This document shows, piece by piece, positions 18,396 through 29,215 of a stretch of DNA of 64,000 nucleotides. The stretch spans positions 1 to 64,000 of the forward strand of contig NZ_AWWI01000044.1 in NCBI RefSeq assembly GCF_002760615.1, read 5' to 3'. The notes under the pieces were generated by a model. The model was not told the origin of the DNA and made no database searches. It was given only the letters and a program-made list of their open reading frames with translations. The DNA comes from Puniceibacterium antarcticum (GTDB lineage Bacteria; Pseudomonadota; Alphaproteobacteria; Rhodobacterales; Rhodobacteraceae). The position numbers were made by a program, and so were the translations under genes. How positions within the stretch are numbered: position 1 is the stretch's first letter; each line of letters begins with the position of its first letter.

Positions 18396-19994
18396 ATGAC
18401 ATTTGGACGGGTGAACCCGCACTTCCGCCTCGAGGATCAAGGCATCGAGGGACTGGGAAATGTCTATTACAATCTTATGGAGCCCGCGCTGATCGAAGCG
18501 GCCCTGAAACACGGAGAAGGCACCCTGGGCAAGGGTGGCGCCCTGCTGGTCACCACCGGAAAGTTCACCGGCCGCTCCCCCAAGGACAAGCACGTGGTCA
18601 AGACAGACAGCGTGGTTGACACCATCTGGTGGGAAAACAACGCCGGAATGTCCCCCGAAGGCTTTGATGCGCTGCATGCCGACATGCTCGAACACATGAA
18701 GGGCCGCGACTACTACGTGCAGGATCTGGTTGGCGGTGCGGACCCGGCCTATGCCATCGACGTGCGTGTTGTAACCGAACTGGCCTGGCATGGTCTGTTC
18801 ATCCGCCACATGCTGCGCCGCCCGGATGCAGAAAGCATCAACGAATTCACCGCCGATTTCACCGTGATCAACTGCCCCAGCTTCAAGGCGGACCCGGCCA
18901 AGCACAACTGCCGCAGCGACACCGTGATCGCGATGAACTTTGACAAGAAGCTGATCCTGATCGCCAACACCGAATATGCGGGCGAAAACAAGAAATCGGT
19001 CTTTACCCTGCTGAACTACCTGCTGCCGGAAAAGGGCATCATGCCGATGCACTGCTCGGCCAACCATGCCGTCGGCAACCCTGTCGACACCGCCGTGTTC
19101 TTTGGCCTGTCGGGCACGGGCAAGACGACGCTGTCTGCAGATCCGTCGCGGGTTCTGATCGGCGATGACGAACACGGCTGGTCCGATCGCGGCACCTTCA
19201 ACTTCGAAGGCGGGTGCTACGCCAAGACCATCAACCTCAGCCGCGCGGCAGAGCCGGAAATCTATGACACGACCACCAAGTTCGGCACGGTGATCGAAAA
19301 CATGATGTTCGATCCGGAAACCTTCGATCTGGATTTCGACGACGACAGCCTGACCGCCAACATGCGCTGCGCCTATCCGCTGGAATACATCTCGAACGCA
19401 TCCAAGAACGCCCTTGGCGGCCACCCCAAGAACATCATCATGCTGACCTGTGATGCTTTCGGTGTCCTGCCGCCGATTGCCCGGCTGACCCCGGCGCAGG
19501 CGATGTACCACTTCCTGTCGGGCTTCACCTCCAAGGTGGCGGGTACAGAACGTGGCGTGACCGAACCGGAACCGACGTTTTCGACCTGCTTCGGTGCGCC
19601 CTTCATGCCCCGCCGCCCCGAGGTTTACGGCAACCTGCTGCGTGACAAGATCGCCAAACACGGCGCAACCTGCTGGCTGGTGAACACCGGCTGGACCGGC
19701 GGCGCCTTTGGCACCGGTTCACGCATGCCGATCAAGGCCACGCGGGCGCTGCTGTCTGCGGCGCTCGGCGGGAGCCTTGCCGAGTCCGAATTCCGCAAGG
19801 ATCCGAACTTTGGCTTTGAAGTGCCGGTTCAGGTCGAAGGCGTGGCCGAAATGCTGCTGAACCCGCGCCGCACCTGGGATGACAAGGCCGCCTATGATGC
19901 ACAGGCCAGCAAGCTGGTGCAGATGTTCGCAGACAACTTTGCGCAATACGTGCCCTATATCGACGACGACGTGAAAGCCGCCGCCATCGGCTGA
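18396..19994 (+). CDS. pckA: Phosphoenolpyruvate carboxykinase (ATP)
   Basis: A 532-residue enzyme converting oxaloacetate and ATP to PEP, CO2 and ADP, the entry to gluconeogenesis. Visible motifs: [15 protein letters not shown] (substrate Arg), HCSANHAVG (metal-binding His), [13 protein letters not shown] (P-loop), [13 protein letters not shown] (metal site) and the C-terminal [22 protein letters not shown] region. Length is standard for the ATP-dependent form. The start follows AGGAGC. The enzyme is essential for growth on acetate via the EMC pathway whose genes fill much of the window. Confidence 0.97.
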   Translation: MTFGRVNPHFRLEDQGIEGLGNVYYNLMEPALIEAALKHGEGTLGKGGALLVTTGKFTGRSPKDKHVVKTDSVVDTIWWENNAGMSPEGFDALHADMLEHMKGRDYYVQDLVGGADPAYAIDVRVVTELAWHGLFIRHMLRRPDAESINEFTADFTVINCPSFKADPAKHNCRSDTVIAMNFDKKLILIANTEYAGENKKSVFTLLNYLLPEKGIMPMHCSANHAVGNPVDTAVFFGLSGTGKTTLSADPSRVLIGDDEHGWSDRGTFNFEGGCYAKTINLSRAAEPEIYDTTTKFGTVIENMMFDPETFDLDFDDDSLTANMRCAYPLEYISNASKNALGGHPKNIIMLTCDAFGVLPPIARLTPAQAMYHFLSGFTSKVAGTERGVTEPEPTFSTCFGAPFMPRRPEVYGNLLRDKIAKHGATCWLVNTGWTGGAFGTGSRMPIKATRALLSAALGGSLAESEFRKDPNFGFEVPVQVEGVAEMLLNPRRTWDDKAAYDAQASKLVQMFADNFAQYVPYIDDDVKAAAIG

Positions 19995-20018
19995 GCGACC
20001 CGCAGATCTGCGATCCAG

Positions 20019-20046
20019 ACGGCCCCGGCAGCGATGCCGGGGCCGT
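20019..20046 (+). terminator. Hairpin after pckA
   Basis: An 11-base-pair perfect stem, ACGGCCCCGGC with GCCGGGGCCGT, and a 6-base loop, 25 bases after the pckA stop. Only a weak T-run follows, so termination is likely but less certain. Confidence 0.6.
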
Positions 20047-20107
20047 TGGCACATGCGTCCCCCTGTGGCATAACCTGCCAACGTGCCCACCCTTGCAGGA
20101 GGACCCG

Positions 20108-20515
20108 ATGTCACAGACCCTGGCCCATGTCGCCCTTGTCGTACCCGACTACGACGAAGCCATCGACTATTTCGTCAACACCATCGGCTTCGAGCTGGTG
20201 GAAGACACCTATCAGCCCGAACAGGACAAACGCTGGGTCCTCGTGCGCCCCCGTGGGCCGGGCAGCTGCTCCATCCTGCTGGCACGCGCCGCAACCCCGC
20301 ATCAGGAACGTTATATCGGCGATCAGGCCGGGGGCCGGGTCTTTCTGTTCCTGCACACAGACGATTTCTGGCGTGACCACCAGCGCCTGTCCGACAAGGG
20401 AGTGTCCTTTGTCCGCCCCCCGATACAAGAGGAATATGGCACCGTCGCGGTCTTTCGCGATCTTTACGGCAACCTCTGGGACCTGATCGAATTCACCAAA
20501 AATCCGCCGGACTGA
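20108..20515 (+). CDS. VOC-family (glyoxalase/bleomycin-resistance fold) protein
   Basis: A 135-residue single-module vicinal-oxygen-chelate protein. It has AHVALVVPDYDEAIDYF at the N-terminus, FLFLHTDDFWRDHQRL mid-way and VAVFRDLYGNLWDLIEF at the end, providing the usual His/Glu metal ligands. Activity (dioxygenase, lyase or binding) cannot be told. AGGAGG stands 6 bases before the ATG chosen. Confidence 0.85.
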   Translation: MSQTLAHVALVVPDYDEAIDYFVNTIGFELVEDTYQPEQDKRWVLVRPRGPGSCSILLARAATPHQERYIGDQAGGRVFLFLHTDDFWRDHQRLSDKGVSFVRPPIQEEYGTVAVFRDLYGNLWDLIEFTKNPPD

Positions 20516-20575
20516 TACCCGCCCCAGACCCACAGCCATCTTGCCAACAGCGCAAACCCGACGCATCATCCCGTG

Positions 20576-21106
20576 ATGAAACACGTCCTCCTCAGCCTCG
20601 CCCTGATCCCGCTGCCCCTCGCCTCCCCCGCGCAGGTGATCCAGAACAATACCCAGCTCAGCGTGACTCAGGGCATCTTTTGCGAAATTGACTCCGTCGC
20701 CACCATGGATGCTCCCGGCACCGCTGCGGGACATATCGAACTTTACGACCACACCCCGGAATTCCAGTGGCTGGGCAGCGTCGTGCCCATGGTTCCGGGG
20801 CTCAGCTTCGGGGTGCGCGTCGATACGGTCGGCCCGCAGGCCTTTGGTGATACGGTCATCACCCTGACCCATCCGCCGCTGATCGGGACCGACATCACCG
20901 AACAGACCTATGTCACCACGCTGGGCGGCGAAGGCCCTTCGGTCAACGCCTATACCTTTGATCTGCCGATGGAACTTGTGACCGGCACCTGGACCTTCAC
21001 CGCCCGCCAGAACGGGCAGGAACTTTACAGTGCGCAATTCACCGTGGTGCCGCGCGCCCAGGCCCCGCAGATCGCCCTTGGCTGCGAAAGCAACCTGATG
21101 TCCTGA
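20576..21106 (+). CDS. Secreted DUF3859-domain protein
   Basis: A 176-residue protein with a Sec signal peptide (MKHVLLSLALIPLPLASPA, cleavage after about residue 19) followed by one domain matching the DUF3859 pattern: QLSVTQGIFCEI, then SFGVRVDTVG and TGTWTFTARQNGQELYSAQFTVV at the end. The family is beta-sandwich-like and of unknown function. It would be periplasmic. A GTG one codon upstream is an alternative start. It ends 9 bases before a convergent transporter gene. Confidence 0.78.
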   Translation: MKHVLLSLALIPLPLASPAQVIQNNTQLSVTQGIFCEIDSVATMDAPGTAAGHIELYDHTPEFQWLGSVVPMVPGLSFGVRVDTVGPQAFGDTVITLTHPPLIGTDITEQTYVTTLGGEGPSVNAYTFDLPMELVTGTWTFTARQNGQELYSAQFTVVPRAQAPQIALGCESNLMS

Positions 21107-21115
21107 GCGGTGGCT

Positions 21116-21886
21116 TCAGGCGAAAAACGCCCGCCGCAGCAGGTTCAGCGCCGTGATCATCAGCACCACCAGCGTCATCTTGCGAAACAGCACCTGATCG
21201 ATCCGATCCTGAAACAACCCGCCGATCCACATGCCCGCCACCGCCGGCACGATCAGCACCAGCGAAAACAGCAGTGTCTGCGCGTTCAGCACGCCAGACA
21301 CCAGATGCGCCCCGGTCAGCGCCACGGCGCCCAGACCATAGATCACCCCCTGCACCCGCATCTGTTCACGCTTTTCCGTGCCCAGCGCGGTCAGATAGGC
21401 CACCACCGGCGGCCCCCAGACCCCGGACAACCCGCCCATGAACCCGGCAACGGCACCGATCCCGATTTCCAGCTTGTGACTCGGCCCGCCAGGCAGCTCT
21501 CCCCGCCAGCCCAGCAACTGCGCCGCAGCAAACAGCGCCACGGGCCCGCCGATCAGCGCCAGCAGCAGCCATCCCGGCATCACCGTCACCAGCTGGGACG
21601 AGATCATCAGAAACACCACCCCCACCAGCAGGAACACCCGGTAGCGTTTGACCGAATCGAACGCCGCCGCAGGCCCCTGCCGCAGCGCCTGCATGCCGTT
21701 GGTCACCAGCGTGGGCAGGATCAGCCCGCCCAACGCCAGTTCTGGCGAAATCACCGACCCAAGGCCCGAGATCATGATCATCGGCATGGCGAATCCCACC
21801 ACGCCCTTGACGATGCCCGCAAGCAGCGTAATTCCAAGACAGATCCCCAACAAGGGCAGGGGCATGAGGGTCAGCAATGTATCCAT
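21116..21886 (-). CDS. TauE/SafE-family membrane transporter
   Basis: A 256-residue protein with eight hydrophobic helices in the two-repeat TauE/SafE layout. The loop motifs GIVKGVVGFAMPMI (first repeat) and GFMGGLSGVWGPPVVAYL (second repeat) are diagnostic. The family exports sulfite, sulfoacetate or other organic anions across the inner membrane; the substrate is unknown here. The neighbours give no sulfonate pathway. A second family member lies at 59915-60670. Confidence 0.87.
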   Translation of the reverse strand: MDTLLTLMPLPLLGICLGITLLAGIVKGVVGFAMPMIMISGLGSVISPELALGGLILPTLVTNGMQALRQGPAAAFDSVKRYRVFLLVGVVFLMISSQLVTVMPGWLLLALIGGPVALFAAAQLLGWRGELPGGPSHKLEIGIGAVAGFMGGLSGVWGPPVVAYLTALGTEKREQMRVQGVIYGLGAVALTGAHLVSGVLNAQTLLFSLVLIVPAVAGMWIGGLFQDRIDQVLFRKMTLVVLMITALNLLRRAFFA

Positions 21887-21930
21887 AAGCGCCTCATATC
21901 AGAGCCTTTGAGGGAGTTCTTCAAAAAAGC

Positions 21931-21954
21931 ACTGCGCAATATTTGAACCAATAG
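21931..21954 (+). promoter_or_regulatory. mcd/mcl2 shared upstream element
   Basis: ACTGCGCAATATT (21931-21943), then six bases, then AATAG (21950-21954), about 80-100 bases before mcd. The same 13 bases in the same orientation relative to the gene, then five bases and AATAG, stand just before mcl2 (59325-59347). The AATATT part could double as a -10 region. Confidence 0.6.
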
Positions 21955-22033
21955 TCGCACCTTCAGGTATTTTTGTTGCGCTGCATCTGCGAAGGGATTA
22001 TCCCCGGACGCAACAATCGAAAGGACGTGAACA

Positions 22034-23719
22034 ATGGCACATGACGGTCAGGACCTCTCACTCCCGGACAGCATCCTTCTGCCCGATCTTCTTACCCTCA
22101 CCTGGACCGCGCTCAGCCCGGTCGAAGAAATCTTCGAGGCGGCCAGATCCCGCGTCCGCACGCTGGTCGAAGAAAACGGTCGTGTCTCTGGCGCCCTGAT
22201 CGAGGCGCACCAGACCGCCGCGCACGGCCTTGCCTGGCTCGCCACCTACACCGAAGCCCTGCGCCAAATGCAGCACTGGGCCGGGATGCTGGTCGAAACC
22301 GGCAAGTTTTCCGAGGTTGAACAGCTGATCCACCAGATCGCTTTCGGCGAATACCTTGACCAGATCGCCGGTGGCATCCCGATGAGCCAGGGCGAAATCC
22401 TGCGCCTGTCGGATATGGGGCTGGACGGCGATGTGGCGGCCCTGCTCGACACGCCCGACATCGCCACCCTGCGCCGCCGCGGCAACACCCAGGCCGCCCG
22501 CACCCGGCTGGTTGAGCTGATGCAGGAACGCTCGGCCGAAATCACCGTCGGGGCCACCGGCCTTGATGACGAGCTTGAGATGATCCGCGAACAGTTCCGC
22601 CGCTTCTCGCTCGACAAGGTTGAACCCTATGCCCACGAATGGCACCTCAAAGATCAGCTGATCCCGATGGAAATCATCGACGAGCTGGCCGAACTCGGCG
22701 TCTTTGGCCTGACCATCCCCGAGGAATACGGCGGCTTTGGCCTGTCCAAGGCGTCGATGTGCGTCGTCTCCGAAGAACTCTCGCGCGGCTATATCGGTGT
22801 CGGCTCGCTGGGCACCCGCTCTGAAATCGCGGCAGAGCTGATCATCGCCGGCGGCACCGAAGAGCAGAAACAGAAATGGCTGCCTGCGCTGGCTTCGGGC
22901 GAAAAGCTGCCCACAGCGGTCTTTACCGAACCCAACACCGGCTCTGACCTCGGGGCGTTGCGCACCCGCGCTGTCAAGGACGGCGAAGATTACAAGGTGA
23001 CCGGCAACAAGACCTGGATCACCCACGCCGCCCGCACCCATGTCATGACCCTGCTCGCCCGCACCGATCCCGACACGACCGACTACAAGGGCCTGTCGAT
23101 GTTCCTGGCCGAGAAAACCCCCGGCACAGACGACGCCCCCTTCCCGACCGAGGGCATGACCGGCGGCGAAATCGAGGTGCTCGGCTATCGCGGCATGAAG
23201 GAATACGAACTGGCCTTCGACAACTTCCATGTAAAGGGCGAAAACCTGCTGGGTGGCGAAACCGGCAAAGGCTTCAAACAGCTGATGGAGACGTTTGAAT
23301 CCGCCCGCATCCAGACCGCCGCCCGCGCCATAGGTGTCGCGCAATCGGCGCTCGACGTGTCGATGAAATACGCACAGGACCGCAAGCAGTTCGGCAAGGC
23401 GCTGATCGACTTCCCGCGTGTGTCAGGCAAGCTTGCCATGATGGCGGTCGAAATCATGGTGGCCCGCCAGCTCACCTATTTCTCGGCCCGCGAAAAGGAC
23501 GCAGGACGCCGCTGCGATCTAGAGGCCGGCATGGCCAAGCTGCTGGGCGCTCGCATCGCCTGGGCCTGCGCCGACAACGGCTTGCAGATCCACGGCGGCA
23601 ACGGTTTCGCGCTGGAATACACCATCAGCCGCATCTTGTGCGACGCGCGCATCCTCAACATTTTCGAAGGCGCCGCCGAAATTCAGGCTCAGGTGATCGC
23701 ACGCCGCCTGCTGGGGTAA
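22034..23719 (+). CDS. mcd: (2S)-methylsuccinyl-CoA dehydrogenase
   Basis: A 561-residue flavoenzyme of the acyl-CoA dehydrogenase superfamily, oxidising (2S)-methylsuccinyl-CoA to mesaconyl-CoA in the EMC pathway. It is much longer than ordinary family members because of a 170-residue N-terminal helical extension, the hallmark of Mcd. The core has IPEEYGGFGLSKASM, TEPNTGSDLGALRT (FAD/substrate loop), YAQDRKQFGKALIDFP, and IHGGNGFALEY with FEGAAEIQ carrying the catalytic Glu. The start follows AAAGGACGTGAACA. It stands away from the other EMC genes, as in Rhodobacter, and its electrons go to EtfAB. Confidence 0.94.
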   Translation: MAHDGQDLSLPDSILLPDLLTLTWTALSPVEEIFEAARSRVRTLVEENGRVSGALIEAHQTAAHGLAWLATYTEALRQMQHWAGMLVETGKFSEVEQLIHQIAFGEYLDQIAGGIPMSQGEILRLSDMGLDGDVAALLDTPDIATLRRRGNTQAARTRLVELMQERSAEITVGATGLDDELEMIREQFRRFSLDKVEPYAHEWHLKDQLIPMEIIDELAELGVFGLTIPEEYGGFGLSKASMCVVSEELSRGYIGVGSLGTRSEIAAELIIAGGTEEQKQKWLPALASGEKLPTAVFTEPNTGSDLGALRTRAVKDGEDYKVTGNKTWITHAARTHVMTLLARTDPDTTDYKGLSMFLAEKTPGTDDAPFPTEGMTGGEIEVLGYRGMKEYELAFDNFHVKGENLLGGETGKGFKQLMETFESARIQTAARAIGVAQSALDVSMKYAQDRKQFGKALIDFPRVSGKLAMMAVEIMVARQLTYFSAREKDAGRRCDLEAGMAKLLGARIAWACADNGLQIHGGNGFALEYTISRILCDARILNIFEGAAEIQAQVIARRLLG

Positions 23720-23755
23720 TTTGTTAACGAATATTCGCTTCACGTTAACCATTAA

Positions 23756-23788
23756 AAACGCCCCGCCGGTCCAGCCGGTGGGGCGTTT
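23756..23788 (+). terminator. Rho-independent terminator of mcd
   Basis: Stem AACGCCCCGCCGG paired with CCGGTGGGGCGTT, loop TCCAG, followed by TTTGCATTTT. It lies 37 bases after the mcd stop. Confidence 0.88.
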
Positions 23789-23899
23789 TGCATTTTGGCG
23801 GATCGCTCACCGCCTTATGCCCGCCATACGCTTTCCATACGCAAACCATACGCGTTCCAGCAGGCCACAGGACGGGGTCTCCCCCGCCCTGTCATCCCT

Positions 23900-26401
23900 T
23901 CAGCCGTCCTTGCGGATCGTCGCGTTCTGCGGATCGTAGGGGCTGTCCTCGGTCACCGTCGCATCCCACAACTGGTTCAACATCTTGACCTTCAGCACCT
24001 TGCCAACCACCGCATGTTCCGGCTTCACATAGCCCATGCCAATGCTCTTGCCGAAGGCCACGGAATACCCGCCCGAGGTCAGACGCCCAACCCGTGTGCC
24101 ATCCTCAGCATACAGCGCCTCACGGCCCCAGGGGTCCGCATCCGCAGGCCCGTCAATCAGCAGGGTGATGCATTTGGAGCGGATTCCCACCGCCTCCATC
24201 GCCTCTTTCCCGTTGAAATCCTTTGACAAATCCACAAAGCGCGGCAGATCCGCCTCAAGCGGCGTGGCATCGCGCCCAAGCTCATTGCCAAAGGCCCGAT
24301 AGGATTTTTCCTGCCGCAACCAGTTCTGCGCCCGCGCCCCGACCAGCTTCATCCCGTGGGGCTCACCGGCTTTTTCCAGCAGGTCGAACAGGTAGTTCTG
24401 CATCTCGATCGGGTGGTGCAGCTCCCAGCCCAGCTCGCCGGTATAGGCGACGCGGATGGCGCGCACCGGGCACATGCCCAGTTCGATATCGCGCATGGTA
24501 AGCCACGGAAAACGCTTGTTGCTCAGCGCAGTAGCCGGATCGGCATCCTTGATCACCGCCGACAGTACCTCGCGGGATTTCGGCCCCGCGATGGCAAAGA
24601 CGCCGTATTGGGTGGTGACATTCTGGATCTCGATATAGCCAAATTCCCCCGCCTTGTCCTCGGCCGCCTTGCGCAGGAAATCCGCGTCGTAATCTGTCCA
24701 GGCCCCCGCAGAAACCAGATAAAATTCACCCTCTGTTAACCTTACTATGGTGTATTCCGTGCGCGTGCTTCCCGCGTTGGTCAGCGCGTAGGTCAGGTTG
24801 ATGCGGCCCACTTTTGGTAGTTTGTTACATGTTAACCAGTCGAGAAACGCAGTGGCGCCGGGACCTTTAACGAGTTGCTTGGTAAAAGCGGAGGCGTCGA
24901 TCAACCCGACGCCTTCGCGTATTGCTTTCGCTTCGGACACGGCGTGTTCCCACCATCCACCGCGACGGAAAGACCGTGAATCATGGTCAAAACTGTCCGG
25001 TGCATCCAGCGGGCCGAAATAGTTGGGGCGTTCCCATCCGTTCACATGCCCGAATTGCGCGCCACGCGCCTTTTGCCGGTCATAGGCGGGGACGGTGCGC
25101 AGGGGACGGCAGGCCGGGCGTTCTTCATCCGGATGATGCAGGACAAAGACATTCTCATAGGCCTCTTCGTTCTTGCGGGCCGCATATTCGGTGGTCATCC
25201 AGGACCCGTAGCGCTTGGGATCCAGCGAGGCCATGTCGATCTCGGCCTCTCCCTGTGTCATCATCTGAGCGAGGTAATACCCCGTGCCCCCCGCTGCGGT
25301 GATCCCAAAGGAAAACCCTTCGGCCAGCCACATGTTGCGCAACCCCGGCGCCGGGCCGACCAGCGGGTTTCCATCGGGCGTATAGCAGATCGGACCGTTG
25401 AAATCATCTTTCAGACCAACGGTTTCCGAGCTGGGGATCCGGTGGATCATCGCCATATATTCCTCTTCGATCCGCTCAAGATCGAGTGGGAACAGGTCGG
25501 CGCGGAAACTGTCGGGAACGCCGTATTCGAACCTCGCAGGCGCGCCTTTTTCGTAAGGCCCCAGGATCCAGCCGCCGCGCTCTTCGCGCACATACCACTT
25601 GGCATCGGCGTCACGCAGGACCGGGTGCTGGTCATGGGTCTTGCGATATTCCACCAGCGCGGGATCGGGTTCGGTCACGATGAACTGATGTTCGACCGGA
25701 ATCGCCGGGATCTTGATCCCCAGCATCTTTGCCGTGCGCTGCGCATGGTTGCCCGTCGCCGTCACCACATGTTCGGCATGGATCACCGCAGTTTCTTCGG
25801 ACGGGACAAGGTTGCCGCCCTTTTCCACCATCTTGGTGATGCCCACGTCCCAGTGGTCGCCCATCCAGATATAACTGTCGACCTGCCACTTGCGTTCGAT
25901 CACCACACCGCGCTGGCGGGCGCCCTTGGCCATGGCCATCGTCACGTCGGCGGGGTTGATATAGCCATCGGTCGGGTGAAAGATCGCACCCTTGAGGTCA
26001 TCGGTGCGCACCAGCGGCCACCGGTCCTTGATCTGCGCCGGGGTCAGCCATTCGAACGGCACGCCGCAGGTTTCTGCGGTCGTGGCATACAGCATATATT
26101 CATCCATCCGTGCGTCGGTCTGCGCCATGCGCAGGTTGCCCACCACGGCGAAACCGGCGTTCAGCCCGGTCTCTTCCTCAAGCGTCTTGTAGAACTTGAT
26201 CGAATAGTCATGGATATGGGTCGTCGCAAAGGACATGTTGAAATAGGGCAACAGGCCGGCGGCATGCCAGGTGCTGCCGGATGTCAGCTCATCGCGTTCG
26301 AGCAGCATGACATCGTCCCACCCGGCCCGGGCAAGATGATAGGCGATCGAGGTGCCGACAGCGCCGCCGCCGACGACCAGTGCTTTGACGTGGGTTTTCA
26401 T
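23900..26401 (-). CDS. FAD-dependent oxidoreductase fused to GcvT domain (dimethylglycine/sarcosine dehydrogenase-like)
   Basis: An 833-residue two-part enzyme. Residues 1-380 are a DAO-type FAD domain with VVGGGAVGTSIAYHLARAGW and, two lines on, LTSGSTWHAAGLL with the His that binds FAD covalently in dimethylglycine and sarcosine dehydrogenases. A linker domain (FAO_M) follows. From about residue 430 there is a GcvT tetrahydrofolate-binding domain with IDASAFTKQLVKGPGA and AYTGELGWELHHP. It should demethylate an N-methylated amine, passing C1 units to folate and electrons to ETF. Substrate choice among dimethylglycine, sarcosine and others is not resolved. The start at MKTHVKALVVGG was chosen over one 26 codons earlier. 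Confidence 0.87.
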   Translation of the reverse strand: MKTHVKALVVGGGAVGTSIAYHLARAGWDDVMLLERDELTSGSTWHAAGLLPYFNMSFATTHIHDYSIKFYKTLEEETGLNAGFAVVGNLRMAQTDARMDEYMLYATTAETCGVPFEWLTPAQIKDRWPLVRTDDLKGAIFHPTDGYINPADVTMAMAKGARQRGVVIERKWQVDSYIWMGDHWDVGITKMVEKGGNLVPSEETAVIHAEHVVTATGNHAQRTAKMLGIKIPAIPVEHQFIVTEPDPALVEYRKTHDQHPVLRDADAKWYVREERGGWILGPYEKGAPARFEYGVPDSFRADLFPLDLERIEEEYMAMIHRIPSSETVGLKDDFNGPICYTPDGNPLVGPAPGLRNMWLAEGFSFGITAAGGTGYYLAQMMTQGEAEIDMASLDPKRYGSWMTTEYAARKNEEAYENVFVLHHPDEERPACRPLRTVPAYDRQKARGAQFGHVNGWERPNYFGPLDAPDSFDHDSRSFRRGGWWEHAVSEAKAIREGVGLIDASAFTKQLVKGPGATAFLDWLTCNKLPKVGRINLTYALTNAGSTRTEYTIVRLTEGEFYLVSAGAWTDYDADFLRKAAEDKAGEFGYIEIQNVTTQYGVFAIAGPKSREVLSAVIKDADPATALSNKRFPWLTMRDIELGMCPVRAIRVAYTGELGWELHHPIEMQNYLFDLLEKAGEPHGMKLVGARAQNWLRQEKSYRAFGNELGRDATPLEADLPRFVDLSKDFNGKEAMEAVGIRSKCITLLIDGPADADPWGREALYAEDGTRVGRLTSGGYSVAFGKSIGMGYVKPEHAVVGKVLKVKMLNQLWDATVTEDSPYDPQNATIRKDG

Positions 26402-27725
<1,324 letters not shown>

Positions 27726-27756
27726 TCCTCTCACCTTTAAGGGATAAGGGGGACAG

Positions 27757-28683
27757 GTGGCACGCGACCGCTCCAATGGCGCAGAATATACAGGACCGCT
27801 GAAGCGTCTGCTTCTGTCGGTCCTGATCCTGTGCCTGCTTGGTCTGTTTCTGGTCTGGCGAATTGATTCGCCCAGGGTGGAACGGTTTCGCGCGCAGGTG
27901 CTGGATACGGTGGTGCCCAGTTTCGACTGGGCGATGGCCCCCGTCACGGCCAGCGTCAAGCTGATGCGCGACTTCCGCAGCTATCAAAGCATCTATGACC
28001 AGAACCAGGAACTGCGTCGCGAACTGCGGCACATGACCTCCTGGAAAGAGGCAGCGCTGCAGCTGGAACAAGAGAACGCGCGCCTGCGTGACCTCAACAA
28101 CGTCCGGCTGGACCCCAGGCTTACTTATATCACCGGGGTGGTGTTGGCGGATTCCGGATCGCCCTTCCGCCAGACCGTGCTGATCAACGTCGGATCGCGC
28201 GACGGGATCGTTGATGGCTGGGCAACGATGGACGGTATCGGCCTCGTCGGGCGGATTTCGGGGGTCGGTGACACCACCAGCCGGGTGATCCTGCTGACCG
28301 ATTCCACCAGCCGCATTCCGGCAATCATCCAGCCCTCGGGCCAGCGGGCGCTGATTGTGGGCGACAATACCGCCGCACCGCCGATTGATTTCCTTGAAAA
28401 TCCCGATCTCGTGCGCCCCGGCGACAGGATTGTGACCAGTGGCGACGGAGAGGTGTTTCCCCCCGGCCTGCTGATCGGACAGGTGGCACAGGATCCGGGC
28501 GGACGGCTGCGCACGCGTATGGCCGCAGATTACGAACGGCTGGAATTCCTGCGCGTGCTACGTGATCACGGCGCGCGCAAGGTCGATCAGCCCAGCGCAC
28601 TGATCCTGCCCAGCGTGCCACCAGGCAGCACGCCCCCCGTGGAAGAGACGCCCGCAGAAAGCGACCCCGAAGAAAATGGTTGA
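27757..28683 (+). CDS. mreC: Rod shape-determining protein MreC
   Basis: A 308-residue protein with one transmembrane helix (about residues 20-42) and a coiled coil (about 70-110, rich in Glu/Leu/Arg). The periplasmic beta-barrel pair has VLINVGSRDGIVDGWATM, GRISGVGDTTSRVILLTD and GDRIVTSGDGEVFPPGLLIG. It bridges MreB to PBP2. The start codon is GTG at 27757. The C-terminal tail is Pro/Glu-rich. The stop overlaps mreD by eight bases. Confidence 0.94.
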   Translation: MARDRSNGAEYTGPLKRLLLSVLILCLLGLFLVWRIDSPRVERFRAQVLDTVVPSFDWAMAPVTASVKLMRDFRSYQSIYDQNQELRRELRHMTSWKEAALQLEQENARLRDLNNVRLDPRLTYITGVVLADSGSPFRQTVLINVGSRDGIVDGWATMDGIGLVGRISGVGDTTSRVILLTDSTSRIPAIIQPSGQRALIVGDNTAAPPIDFLENPDLVRPGDRIVTSGDGEVFPPGLLIGQVAQDPGGRLRTRMAADYERLEFLRVLRDHGARKVDQPSALILPSVPPGSTPPVEETPAESDPEENG

Positions 28684-29215
28684 TCAAAGCGCCGCCCGGA
28701 TCTGGACCATGCGCGCGGCCTTCATCGCTGTCTGCCTGCTGATCATGTTCTTTCATCTGATGCCGCTGGAAACCACTCCCGGCCGCTGGGCCGCGCCCGA
28801 CCTGATTGTCTGCCTGTGCCTTTCATGGGCCCTGCGCCGCCCCGATTATGTACCGACGCTGGCCGTTGCGGGGGTCATGTTGCTCGCGGATCTGATGTTC
28901 CAGCGCCCGCCGGGGCTTTGGGCGGCGCTGGTGGTGATGGCCGTGCACTGGCTGAAATCGCGCGAAAGACGGCAGCGCGAAACAACCTTTCTTCTCGAAT
29001 GGTTTACCGTGACGGGCTGTCTGATCACAATAACTCTGCTATACAGACTGGTGTTGCTGATCCTCATCGTGCCCTTCGGCACGCCGTTCCTGACCCTGAT
29101 GCAGCTCGCCCTGACCATCCTGATCTATCCTTTGGTGGTTGTGCTGTCGCATCTGATCTTCGGCGTCCGACGCTCGGCCCCCGGTGAGGTGGACAGGTTG
29201 GGACATTCATTATGA
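28676..29215 (+). CDS. mreD: Rod shape-determining protein MreD
   Basis: A 179-residue inner-membrane protein with five hydrophobic helices. It is recognised mainly by size, helix pattern and position between mreC and the PBP2 gene, with overlaps on both sides. MreD supports MreC and the elongasome. The sequence of this family is poorly conserved, which is why position matters for the call. Confidence 0.9.
   Translation: MVDQSAARIWTMRAAFIAVCLLIMFFHLMPLETTPGRWAAPDLIVCLCLSWALRRPDYVPTLAVAGVMLLADLMFQRPPGLWAALVVMAVHWLKSRERRQRETTFLLEWFTVTGCLITITLLYRLVLLILIVPFGTPFLTLMQLALTILIYPLVVVLSHLIFGVRRSAPGEVDRLGHSL

Noticed and set aside
18291-19661. 456-residue minus-strand frame opposite pckA
   Set aside because: Antisense of pckA catalytic motifs, no ribosome site, shadow composition.
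22058-23344. 428-residue minus-strand frame opposite mcd
   Set aside because: Antisense shadow of the acyl-CoA dehydrogenase core.
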